A DNA stretch of 7,198 nt from Candidatus Omnitrophota bacterium (lineage in GTDB: Bacteria; Omnitrophota; Omnitrophia; Omnitrophales; Aquincolibacteriaceae): positions 5,377 to 12,574 of the forward strand of contig JAMWDC010000016.1 of assembly GCA_023819025.1 (NCBI GenBank), written 5' to 3'. Each line of letters starts with the position of its first letter. Position 1 is the first letter of the stretch. Position numbers and translations under genes: made by a program. The notes below the pieces were generated by a model. The model saw nothing but the letters and a program-made list of their open reading frames with translations. It did not search any database and was not told the DNA's origin. This document shows, in pieces, positions 1-6,409 of this stretch.

Positions 1-1678
1 TCTCCGTGAAGAACTCGGCATGTTCCACCTTCCCGATGTCGTGGAAATAACATCCCACCCGTGCCAAGGGGGCATTAGCTCCAATGGCCTCGCAGGCGGA
101 TTCGGCCAACGTGCTGACCACCAGGCTGTGATGATAGGTACCGGGGGCCTCAACGATCATGCGTTTTAATAAGGGATGATTGAGATCGGAAAGTTCAAGT
201 AAGGTAATGTCCGTCGTGAGATTAAACATGGCTTCAAACAAAGGGAGTAACAAAAAACAAGCGGCAGTCACCAGAAGACCGTTTGCCAGTCCCCACACAC
301 TCGATTCCAGCGATTCCCAAAGGGGATATTCCTGAAATATCAGAAAGGCAAAAATGACGAAAAAATAGGTCAGGCCGATGAAGGCACCTACCCGAAGCAC
401 GTGAATGCGTTTTCTCACGTGCAGGGATGCAAAAGTCCCGGTCACCCCGGAAAGCAGGGACGCCAAAATAATATCCGCTTTGAAACCGGTCAAAGGCGCA
501 ACCAACAGGGTCATCACGATGGCGCTCAAGACCCCAAGACGCGCATGGACGAGGAGCGCGAGAAGCAAAGAAGCCAAGGGCACTGGCATAAGATAAAGAT
601 AGAAACCGCCCCGAAGGGAAAGGCCCTTGCACAAAGAAGCGGTAAGAAGGTAGATCACATGGATCAGCAAAACCATCCGAAAGGACGAGAGGGTTTTCTG
701 CTCAAAAAAATACAAGTAGCTGAAACAGAATAAGTAAGTCAGAAAGACCAGGAAACCGACGGCCAAAAATTTGCTCAGAACTTCCCGCGCCGCAAGTTTC
801 TTGTAAATTTGATCCAGCTTCATCTTCTGCTGGGAACTTACCAGGATGCCCCGAGAAACCACCAGCTCGCCTTTTTTGATTTTGACTTCAACCGGGGCCG
901 CGGATTCGGCAGCCTTTTTGCGCCGATTCTGAGTCTCCGCGTGATCGAAAACCAAATTGGGGATCAAGACCGCGTGAAAAATTTCAAGAACCGCATCCCG
1001 AAGATTGCGGTTTCTGCCGATGGCCTCGGGCAAATCCTTTCCGGCCCGATCCCGCACCTCATTTAAGGCGAGCAGGTCTCGTACCGGAATCTCCCTTTCC
1101 GTTTTGTTCTTTACATCCACCACCGTCACCGTATTGACCCCGGACTCTAAAAGTTCAATTTTTTTAGCGTAATCCACCACACCCCGGGCCAAGTATTGTT
1201 CGAGCAAAAATACCACATGCTTCAAGGTCTCCTCGGACCTGCCCTCGCCTGTCAGAAAGTTCAGCGAGGCCTCGGATATTTCAAACAGGGGCTTCTCCGG
1301 GCCCAAGACCTTTGATTTCTTTGTTTCCTGATACAATGATGACAGTTGTTCGAAAAAATGTTCGGCCTTTTTAAAAATTTCCTCCGATATGCTGTGCTGG
1401 ATGGAGAAAACCGGGAGGACCTCACGGCTCGCTTTCTCGCGGACCCCCTTTGTGGCCTCTTCATCTTGGTAGGTCATGTTCAAAGGAGAAAAGAGGGTCC
1501 GAGGTGCCGGCTCGCCCACCACAAAATCGCTTTCACGGAGATTTTCGGTGCGTTCAAAGGCAAGAACCGCAGTCACAAGAAGAAAACCTGCAAAAAAAAG
1601 ACCGGCACGCTCGAACCAGCGCAGCCATTGTTTCTTTCTGTCCAGACTCGGATTAATCTTTCCGTTCGTGCTTGTCAT
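1..1678 (-). CDS. 7TM-HD family membrane phosphohydrolase (PgpH/YqfF-like), 3' end cut by window
   Basis: Continuous reading frame of 559 codons from an ATG at 1678 with no stop before the window edge, so the C-terminus is missing. I translated it by hand. A short cytoplasmic N-terminus is followed by one membrane helix (about residues 24-41) and a soluble, probably extracytoplasmic region (about 42-298, 7TMR-HDED-like). A run of hydrophobic helices follows (about 303-480), then the start of a cytoplasmic HD domain. The HD metal-site motifs are visible as Y-H-H-S (His516, His517) and H-D-I-G-K (His546, Asp547). This is the architecture of Listeria PgpH and Bacillus YqfF, about 700 residues long; PgpH hydrolyses cyclic di-AMP. 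Substrate here is inferred from the family only. The start lies inside the last codons of phoH (26-bp overlap, different frame) with only a weak AAGG three bases upstream, suggesting translational coupling. The usual next gene in this neighbourhood, ybeY, would lie outside the window. Confidence 0.93.
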   Translation of the reverse strand, partial: MTSTNGKINPSLDRKKQWLRWFERAGLFFAGFLLVTAVLAFERTENLRESDFVVGEPAPRTLFSPLNMTYQDEEATKGVREKASREVLPVFSIQHSISEEIFKKAEHFFEQLSSLYQETKKSKVLGPEKPLFEISEASLNFLTGEGRSEETLKHVVFLLEQYLARGVVDYAKKIELLESGVNTVTVVDVKNKTEREIPVRDLLALNEVRDRAGKDLPEAIGRNRNLRDAVLEIFHAVLIPNLVFDHAETQNRRKKAAESAAPVEVKIKKGELVVSRGILVSSQQKMKLDQIYKKLAAREVLSKFLAVGFLVFLTYLFCFSYLYFFEQKTLSSFRMVLLIHVIYLLTASLCKGLSLRGGFYLYLMPVPLASLLLALLVHARLGVLSAIVMTLLVAPLTGFKADIILASLLSGVTGTFASLHVRKRIHVLRVGAFIGLTYFFVIFAFLIFQEYPLWESLESSVWGLANGLLVTAACFLLLPLFEAMFNLTTDITLLELSDLNHPLLKRMIVEAPGTYHHSLVVSTLAESACEAIGANAPLARVGCYFHDIGKVEHAEFFTE

Positions 1679-2591
1679 AGGCCTTGATGATTTCCTTAAC
1701 CAATGGATGACGGACCACATCCGCTTCGTTAAAGTAGATAAAGGCAATCCCCTTGATCGTTTTCAGAAATGACTGAACTTCGACCAGTCCTGATTTTTTG
1801 CCTCCGGGAAGGTCGATCTGGGTCACGTCTCCGGTAATCACGGCCCTGGAAAACTCTCCCAGCCGGGTCAGAAACATCTTCATTTGCGAGTGGGCGCAAT
1901 TCTGGGCCTCATCAAGAATGACAAAGGAGTCGTTCAGCGTCCGGCCGCGCATATAAGCCAGAGGAGCCACCTCGATCACTCCGCGTTCCAGGTAACGCGC
2001 CGCCTCCTCGAATTCCATCATATCATAAAGGGCATCATAAAGAGGCCTCAAGTAGGGATTGACCTTGGCATAAAGGTCCCCGGGAAGGAAACCGAGACTT
2101 TCGCCCGCCTCCACAGCCGGGCGCGTCAGGATGATCCTGGTCACCCGTTTTTTCTTCAACGCATCAATCGCAGCAGCCATGGCCAGATAAGTTTTTCCGG
2201 TACCAGCCGGCCCGATGGCAAAAACAATACTCTTGTCCCGGATCGCCTCCAGATAACGTTCCTGATTCTGGCTGCGCGCCTGAATGATTTTCCCACGATG
2301 GAAAAATTGAACCTTCCCCAAACCGGACCCCTTCACGGTTTTTATCTCGGGTTCCCCGACCGCAGCCTGTCCTGAGGAAATTTTCGAAGTACTCCGGTGG
2401 GTATGAAGGAGGTTCAAAAAAAAGCGGTACGCGGCTTCGGCATGCTGTTTGTTCCCGATAATTTTCAGCTGATAATTACGCGCACTGATGCGGACCTGAT
2501 ATTCCTTTTCGGCAAACCTGAGGTTTTCATCGAGATTTCCGTAAAGCGCCAATGCCTCTTCGGGAGTCGCAAGTTTAATGATCTTTTCCAA
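1653..2591 (-). CDS. phoH: PhoH family ATPase (PhoH-like protein)
   Basis: Protein of 312 residues, close to the usual length of PhoH/PhoL-type proteins (about 320). The N-terminal ~105 residues form the KH-like, probably RNA-binding region. The rest is the PhoH P-loop domain. Walker A is G-P-A-G-T-G-K-T at residues 127-134, Walker B is V-I-L-D-E-A-Q-N at 224-231, and the conserved L-T-R-P-A-V-E-A-G-E (155-164), T-G-D (253-255) and R-H-P-L-V (294-298) segments are present. The family binds and hydrolyses ATP and is linked to RNA metabolism; its precise cellular role is not settled. The start is a TTG, chosen because GAGGAG sits exactly six bases upstream and the protein begins as family members do. 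An ATG four bases upstream is in another frame and hits a stop after six codons. The gene follows aspS after a 174-bp gap filled with an inverted repeat, and overlaps the downstream 7TM-HD gene by 26 bp. The phoH-pgpH order is common in bacteria. Confidence 0.95.
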   Translation of the reverse strand: MEKIIKLATPEEALALYGNLDENLRFAEKEYQVRISARNYQLKIIGNKQHAEAAYRFFLNLLHTHRSTSKISSGQAAVGEPEIKTVKGSGLGKVQFFHRGKIIQARSQNQERYLEAIRDKSIVFAIGPAGTGKTYLAMAAAIDALKKKRVTRIILTRPAVEAGESLGFLPGDLYAKVNPYLRPLYDALYDMMEFEEAARYLERGVIEVAPLAYMRGRTLNDSFVILDEAQNCAHSQMKMFLTRLGEFSRAVITGDVTQIDLPGGKKSGLVEVQSFLKTIKGIAFIYFNEADVVRHPLVKEIIKAYDKHERKD

Positions 2592-2597
2592 GCATTT

Positions 2598-2603
2598 CTC
2601 CTC
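2598..2603 (-). promoter_or_regulatory. Ribosome binding site of phoH that decides a TTG start
   Basis: Read on the minus strand, GAGGAG is followed by six bases and then TTG (2591-2589). The same site is only two bases from an out-of-frame ATG at 2595-2593, too close for efficient use. The spacing therefore supports the TTG as the phoH start. Confidence 0.75.
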
Positions 2604-2620
2604 AACTACTGAGTTTTCTA

Positions 2621-2762
2621 AGTTTGACCGTTTTTACCATCGTCCCCTCTCCTTCTTTGAGGGAGCGGGCAGGGTCAGGGTGAAAAACACTGGTTATTCC
2701 CCTCACCTTCATCCTCTCCCCCGAGGAGAGAGGGAAAATTAAAAAATGAAAACGGTCAAACT
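2621..2762. repeat. 142-bp inverted-repeat element between aspS and phoH (MITE/REP-pair-like)
   Basis: The element is bounded by a perfect 14-bp inverted repeat: AGTTTGACCGTTTT at 2621-2634 and AAAACGGTCAAACT at 2749-2762. Inside are two related C/T-rich units in opposite orientation. The minus-strand unit runs through TCACCCTGACCCT (2683-2671). The plus-strand unit runs through TCACCTTCATCCT (2703-2715), differing at 3 of 13 positions, two of which would still pair as G-U in RNA. The right unit holds a hairpin, CTCTCC (2714-2719) with GGAGAG (2725-2730) and a five-base loop. The left unit has a weaker one, CCCTC (2645-2649) with GAGGG (2659-2663). The pattern 'ccctcaccctgaccctctccc' followed by its complement is one I recall as a widespread intergenic repeat in many bacterial genomes. 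No protein is encoded. In the direction of the genes the T-run comes before the hairpin, so it does not read as an intrinsic terminator. Confidence 0.8.
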
Positions 2763-2765
2763 GAG

Positions 2766-4529
2766 TTACGTCTTAATCTCAAGGTGAAGTTCTTTCAGCT
2801 GTCTGGGACTGACCGAAGAAGGCGATTCGGTCATCAGGCAGGTTCCCTTCTGGGTCTTGGGAAAGGCAATCACGTCACGAATGGATTCCTGCCGGAGGAG
2901 TAAGGCAACGAGGCGATCCACTCCGATGGCCAAACCTCCGTGCGGCGGTGCTCCGTATTTGAGCCCCTTCAAAAGAAATCCAAACTTTTCTTCAGCCTCC
3001 TGGGGGCCGATACTCAGTACTTTAAACACCCTCTCCTGCAAATCCACGCGATGATTCCGAATGCTCCCGCCTCCGATTTCAGTCCCGTTCATGACCACAT
3101 CATAAGCGCGAGCCTTGACACGCGCCGGATCCGTTTCAAGGAATGGGATATCTTGCTCTTGAGGAGATGTAAACGGATGATGCATTGCCTGAAATCTTTT
3201 TTCTTCTTCGTTGTACTCCAGCAGGGGGAAATCCTGAATCCATAGAAGTTCAAATCGGTCCTGTGGAATTAAACGGTACGTTTCCGCCAAACGGACACGA
3301 AGGGCCCCCAATGCAACTTGAGAGGTATGTTTGTCGGCGGCAACGAAAAACAGGATATGGCGGGTTTCGGCTTTCGTGTGGGCAATGACTTTTGCGATTG
3401 TCTCCGGATTGAAAAATTTTTGAATGGGAGACTCCGCTTGACCGGCCCCCTTGACCTCAAACCAGGAGAGTCCCTTGGCGCCGAAATCCTGGATCCACGT
3501 CGACAAGTCATCATAATCCTGCCGAGAAAAAACGACTCCCGGCGGAGGCTGAAAACAAATCGCACGGATGTGACCGCTCTCTTCGATTACCCGGTCAAAG
3601 ATTTTAAAACCGCTCCCCCGGAACAGATCCGTAACATCGCAAAGTTCCATGCCGAATCTCAGATCCGGCTTGTCCGTGCCGAACCGGTCCATCGCCTCCG
3701 CATAACTCATACGCCGGAAGGGACGTTTGAGCTCGACGTTCATGCACTTTTCGAAGATCTCGCCAAGAATCCCCTCCACAACCTCCATCACGTCATTCTC
3801 GTCGACAAACGACATCTCCAGATCAATCTGCGTATGTTCGGGCTGACGGTCCGAACGGAGATCCTCATCCCGAAAACATCGGGCCAGCTGAAAATACCGG
3901 TCGTATCCGGCCACCATCAGGAGCTGTTTGAATAGCTGCGGGGACTGAGGCAGGGCATAAAAAGTTCCAGGGGATAAGCGCGCGGGCACCAGATAATCCC
4001 TGGCGCCTTCGGGAGTACTCCGGGTCAGACAGGGTGTTTCGACTTCGATAAAACCCAAGTGGTCAAGGTAATCGCGCACCACTTTCGTGACCCGGTAACG
4101 AAAAGTCAGGTTTTCGACCATCCTTTTGCGCCTTAGATCCAGGAAACGGTATTTCAGTCTCAATTCCTCATTGACTGATTCCCCTCCCAGTTCAAAAGGC
4201 GGTGTCATGGACGGATTCAAAACCTGCAATTCATGGGCAATCACTTCAATCTCACCCGTGGCGATTTTTTTATTGACCGTCCCCTCTGGACGTTTTCGGA
4301 CCCGGCCTTTGACCTGAATCACGAATTCCGGGCGCAAAGATTCGGCCTTTTTGTGGACGGCTTGATTATACTGGGCATGGAAAACCACCTGTGTGATCCC
4401 CCACCGATCCCGCAGATCAATGAAGATAAGTTCTCCGTGATCACGGCGCGTATCCACCCAGCCGACCAAGACCACTTCCCGGTCAATCGAACGCGCATTC
4501 AGCTCCCCGCAATTGGAAGTCCGCATCAT
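2766..4529 (-). CDS. aspS: Aspartyl-tRNA synthetase, bacterial type, probably non-discriminating (Asp/Asn)
   Basis: Class IIb synthetase of 587 residues, the normal bacterial length, that attaches aspartate to tRNA(Asp) and, if non-discriminating, also to tRNA(Asn). The N-terminal OB-fold anticodon-binding domain covers about residues 1-108. The catalytic domain follows, with Q-S-P-Q-L-F-K-Q (195-202), motif 2 F-R-D-E-D-L-R (219-225) and motif 3 G-G-L-A-I-G-V-D-R-L (531-540, Arg539). A GAD insertion at about 290-405 marks it as bacterial type. His31 in R-R-D-H-G and Gly83 in R-P-E-G match the residues linked to relaxed tRNA recognition in Pseudomonas-type AspRS; E. coli, which is discriminating, has Leu at the first site. 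Two ATGs are adjacent (4529 and 4526). The second is favoured because AAGGA lies four bases before it but only one before the first, and family members start M-R-T. With that start, the hisS stop and aspS start share one base (TGATG), implying coupled translation. Confidence 0.97.
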   Translation of the reverse strand: MMRTSNCGELNARSIDREVVLVGWVDTRRDHGELIFIDLRDRWGITQVVFHAQYNQAVHKKAESLRPEFVIQVKGRVRKRPEGTVNKKIATGEIEVIAHELQVLNPSMTPPFELGGESVNEELRLKYRFLDLRRKRMVENLTFRYRVTKVVRDYLDHLGFIEVETPCLTRSTPEGARDYLVPARLSPGTFYALPQSPQLFKQLLMVAGYDRYFQLARCFRDEDLRSDRQPEHTQIDLEMSFVDENDVMEVVEGILGEIFEKCMNVELKRPFRRMSYAEAMDRFGTDKPDLRFGMELCDVTDLFRGSGFKIFDRVIEESGHIRAICFQPPPGVVFSRQDYDDLSTWIQDFGAKGLSWFEVKGAGQAESPIQKFFNPETIAKVIAHTKAETRHILFFVAADKHTSQVALGALRVRLAETYRLIPQDRFELLWIQDFPLLEYNEEEKRFQAMHHPFTSPQEQDIPFLETDPARVKARAYDVVMNGTEIGGGSIRNHRVDLQERVFKVLSIGPQEAEEKFGFLLKGLKYGAPPHGGLAIGVDRLVALLLRQESIRDVIAFPKTQKGTCLMTESPSSVSPRQLKELHLEIKT

Positions 4530-4535
4530 GTCCTT
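4524..4535 (-). promoter_or_regulatory. hisS stop / aspS start junction with internal Shine-Dalgarno
   Basis: Read on the minus strand this is AAGGACATGATG. AAGGA (4535-4531) lies within the last hisS codons. TGA at 4528-4526 ends hisS. Candidate aspS starts are the ATGs at 4529 and 4526. This arrangement is typical of termination-reinitiation coupling, keeping the two synthetases in step. Confidence 0.7.
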
Positions 4536-5800
4536 AAAACCCTTTCCATGGTGGATGACAACTCATCCAGCCCGATTTCGAACTGCTGTTTTTCATCAAG
4601 ATCTTTCACGGTACACTTCGATTTTTTTATTTCATCCGGTCCCAACATCAGCACGTACCGGATGTTCCATTGATTGGCGCGTTTCAGGTGCCGGCTCAAT
4701 GAAAATTCGCCCGGGAGGGTCTCCGTCCGTATCCCGAGTTCGCGTAATTCCAAGGCCTTTTTTCGAAAAATATCAAGGATCTCGTCCGAGGCATCGAGAG
4801 GGGCAAGATATACGCGGCGCTTGCGGATTTTTTCCGACAACGGTTCCATCTCATTTTCAAGAACCGTTAAAAGCCGTTCCATGCCGATACTGAATCCCGT
4901 ACACGGGGTCTTCTGACCACCAAGTTCGGCATAAAGCTGATTGTATCGTCCCCCGCCCGCCACTGCATCCTGAGCCCCCAGGCTTCGGGAGACTGCCTCA
5001 AAGACAACGCCGTCATAATAATCGAGGCCGCGGACCAGCCGTCGTTTTACGGTAAAAGGAATCTTTTGCCCATTGAGCATCTGGGTTAATTTCTCGAAGT
5101 CCTCCCCTAACGGGTGGACCTCATCCCAAGGCGCTGACTGAATAACCGGCTGGCAGGATTCAACCTTGCAATCAAAAATGCGGAACACGTTCTTTTCGAG
5201 CCGCCAATGACAATCGGGACAAAGTTTTGATTTTTCCCGGTCAAAATAGTGGCGGAGGTCTTCGGCTAGTTTGGGACGGTTTTGGGCATTGCCAAGATCG
5301 TTTAATTGGACAAGCGGTTCAGCGACACCCGTGTATTTTAAAAAATCGTAGAGGAGCCGGATCACTTCAACATCGGCCTCCAAGCCGGCTTCGTTGATCA
5401 TTTCGATGCCGATCTGATGAAATTGCCGTTTCCTTCCGGCCTGAGGTCTTTCGGCACGGAACATCGGGCCCAGATAATAAAGCCGGAGCGATTTCGCCGT
5501 TTTCAGAAGCCCTTTCTCAATCACGGCCCGAGCCACTGAAGCCGTCATCTCGGGCCTGAGACTCATTTTACGGCCGCCGCGATCTTCGAAACTGTACATC
5601 TCTTTATGAACAATATCCGTGGCCTCTCCGATTGAACGTGCGAAAAGTTCGGCGGGCTCCAGCAAAGGTGTACGGATCTCCCTGAACCCCCGGGATTCGA
5701 AGAAAATCCGTGCCCTCTGTTCGAGCCATTGCCACCTTTCGACTTCACCCGGAAGAATGTCTTCCATCCCCGGAAATGCTGTAAATTTCTGCCTCATCAT
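4526..5800 (-). CDS. hisS: Histidyl-tRNA synthetase
   Basis: Class IIa synthetase of 424 residues (family about 420-430), charging tRNA(His) in the cytoplasm. It opens with the family signature G-M-E-D-I-L-P (11-17). Motif 2 is Y-L-G-P-M-F-R-A-E-R-P-Q (109-120) followed by Q-F-H-Q-I-G-I-E (126-133). The HisA region is L-V-R-G-L-D-Y-Y (255-262), with catalytic Arg257, then D-G-V-V-F-E where many homologues have T/N-R-T-V-F-E. Motif 3 is G-F-S-I-G-M-E-R-L (302-310). The C-terminal anticodon domain covers about 328-424. The insertion domain carries four cysteines (194, 197, 211, 216) in a C-x2-C...C-x4-C arrangement that could hold a metal; similar segments occur in other bacterial HisRS. Two ATGs are adjacent (5800, 5797); the second is better spaced from GAGGTGG. 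hisS lies 57 bp after amrA, and aspS starts at its stop codon. The hisS-aspS pair is frequent in several bacterial phyla. Confidence 0.97.
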   Translation of the reverse strand: MMRQKFTAFPGMEDILPGEVERWQWLEQRARIFFESRGFREIRTPLLEPAELFARSIGEATDIVHKEMYSFEDRGGRKMSLRPEMTASVARAVIEKGLLKTAKSLRLYYLGPMFRAERPQAGRKRQFHQIGIEMINEAGLEADVEVIRLLYDFLKYTGVAEPLVQLNDLGNAQNRPKLAEDLRHYFDREKSKLCPDCHWRLEKNVFRIFDCKVESCQPVIQSAPWDEVHPLGEDFEKLTQMLNGQKIPFTVKRRLVRGLDYYDGVVFEAVSRSLGAQDAVAGGGRYNQLYAELGGQKTPCTGFSIGMERLLTVLENEMEPLSEKIRKRRVYLAPLDASDEILDIFRKKALELRELGIRTETLPGEFSLSRHLKRANQWNIRYVLMLGPDEIKKSKCTVKDLDEKQQFEIGLDELSSTMERVLRT

Positions 5801-5807
5801 CCACCTC
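5801..5807 (-). promoter_or_regulatory. Ribosome binding site of hisS abutting an inverted repeat
   Basis: GAGGTGG on the minus strand directly precedes ATGATG. The GAGG part is three bases from the first ATG and six from the second, favouring the second (5797). The site begins immediately after the last base of the inverted repeat at 5808-5849, so a hairpin there could affect ribosome access. Confidence 0.65.
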
Positions 5808-5849
5808 GGGAACAGACATCTATTCTTTTAAGAAAACGGTGTCTGTCCC
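5808..5849. repeat. 42-bp REP-like inverted repeat between amrA and hisS
   Basis: Plus-strand arms are GGGAACAGACA (5808-5818) and TGTCTGTCCC (5840-5849). They are complementary over ten bases with one bulged A/T. The interior holds a second small palindrome, TTCTTTTAAGAA (5823-5834). The element fills most of the 57-bp gap. Sequences of the form 'aaacggtgtctgtccc' are, from memory, common dispersed intergenic repeats in several environmental bacterial lineages; that recall could not be checked here. On the minus strand the arm ends directly against the hisS Shine-Dalgarno. No T-run follows, so it is not an intrinsic terminator. Confidence 0.75.
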
Positions 5850-5857
5850 AGTTTGAA

Positions 5858-6409
5858 TCAAGCTTCTTCCTCCCCGAATTTTTCGACTTCATAGATATAC
5901 ACTTCGGCCTTTGCGCACTCGGCAGGTTTCAGACCGGCTTTTTCGCGTGCGCACCAGGTGATAAATTCCTCCTTGGACCATTTTTGTTCGACCGCAACCT
6001 GCGGAAGAAAAGTCCCGCTCCGCCAACCGTATTTGACATAAACCCCGTGCGTGCCCAACACCAGGTCGGATATGGACTCCATCTTTTTGAGCGCGCCCAA
6101 AATGGAAATTTCAATTCGGATCGAATTCAGTTCGGATTTGTCCACAGGCGGAAAACGTGTATCCTGAAAGGCCGCGGCCGTGGCCATCCGAATGACATTC
6201 TCGGATAACGGCCGATTCGATTCAAACGTCCCGACGCAGCCGCGTAAGGCTCCGTGTTTATGAAGGGTGACAAAACACCCGGCCTTCACTGCAAGTGCCG
6301 GATCATCGGAAGGGTTCGGCAATGAGTCCCTTTTTTCCAAATAGAGGCGGATCGCTTCCCTTGCCAAATGAAGCAATGTCTTCCGGCTATTCGATGATAA
6401 ATCCGGCAT
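5858..6409 (-). CDS. amrA: AMMECR1-domain protein, AmmeMemoRadiSam system protein A
   Basis: Protein of 183 residues, a single AMMECR1 domain of usual length. The family hallmark L-R-G-C-V-G is at residues 55-60. Other conserved segments are F-Q-D-T-R-F-P-P (81-88), I-R-I-E-I-S-I-L (97-104) and T-F-L-P-Q-V-A (133-139), followed by a tryptophan-rich C-terminal part including Trp144 and Trp152. No signal peptide or membrane helix is seen, so it is probably cytoplasmic. The family is conserved from bacteria to humans. In prokaryotes it co-occurs with a MEMO-family protein and a radical-SAM protein in the AmmeMemoRadiSam system, whose reaction was not established as far as I know; a redox or modification role has been proposed. 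The ATG lies 23 bp inside the end of amrB in another frame, so the two are very likely co-translated. The possible start context is weak (GGTGG about seven bases upstream). Confidence 0.93.
   Translation of the reverse strand: MPDLSSNSRKTLLHLAREAIRLYLEKRDSLPNPSDDPALAVKAGCFVTLHKHGALRGCVGTFESNRPLSENVIRMATAAAFQDTRFPPVDKSELNSIRIEISILGALKKMESISDLVLGTHGVYVKYGWRSGTFLPQVAVEQKWSKEEFITWCAREKAGLKPAECAKAEVYIYEVEKFGEEEA

Noticed and set aside
234..632. 132-codon minus-strand open frame
   Set aside because: It overlaps the membrane-helix region of the 7TM-HD gene in another frame. The in-frame translation of that gene is clearly membrane-like and continuous across it.
1..1678. Possible frameshifted or broken gene, since no complete open frame is obvious on the minus strand here
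   Set aside because: Hand translation from the ATG at 1678 gives 559 codons without a stop in one frame and with the domains in the right order. The gene is merely cut by the window edge.
2575..2595. Six-codon leader peptide before phoH
   Set aside because: The ATG is only two bases from the Shine-Dalgarno, the peptide is tiny and has no run of a regulatory amino acid. Kept only as a decoy-start observation.
2621..2762. Intrinsic terminator between aspS and phoH
   Set aside because: In the transcribed direction the T-rich run precedes the stable hairpin and nothing T-rich follows it directly. On the other strand the hairpin is followed by A-rich sequence.
3318..3935. 205-codon open frame on the plus strand
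   Set aside because: It lies wholly within aspS, antisense to well-conserved catalytic and GAD regions, and its translation shows no recognisable motif. It is a shadow of the real gene.
5808..5849. Intrinsic terminator or T-box leader before hisS
   Set aside because: No T-run follows the hairpin, and the 57-bp gap is far too short for a T-box. It also abuts the ribosome site.
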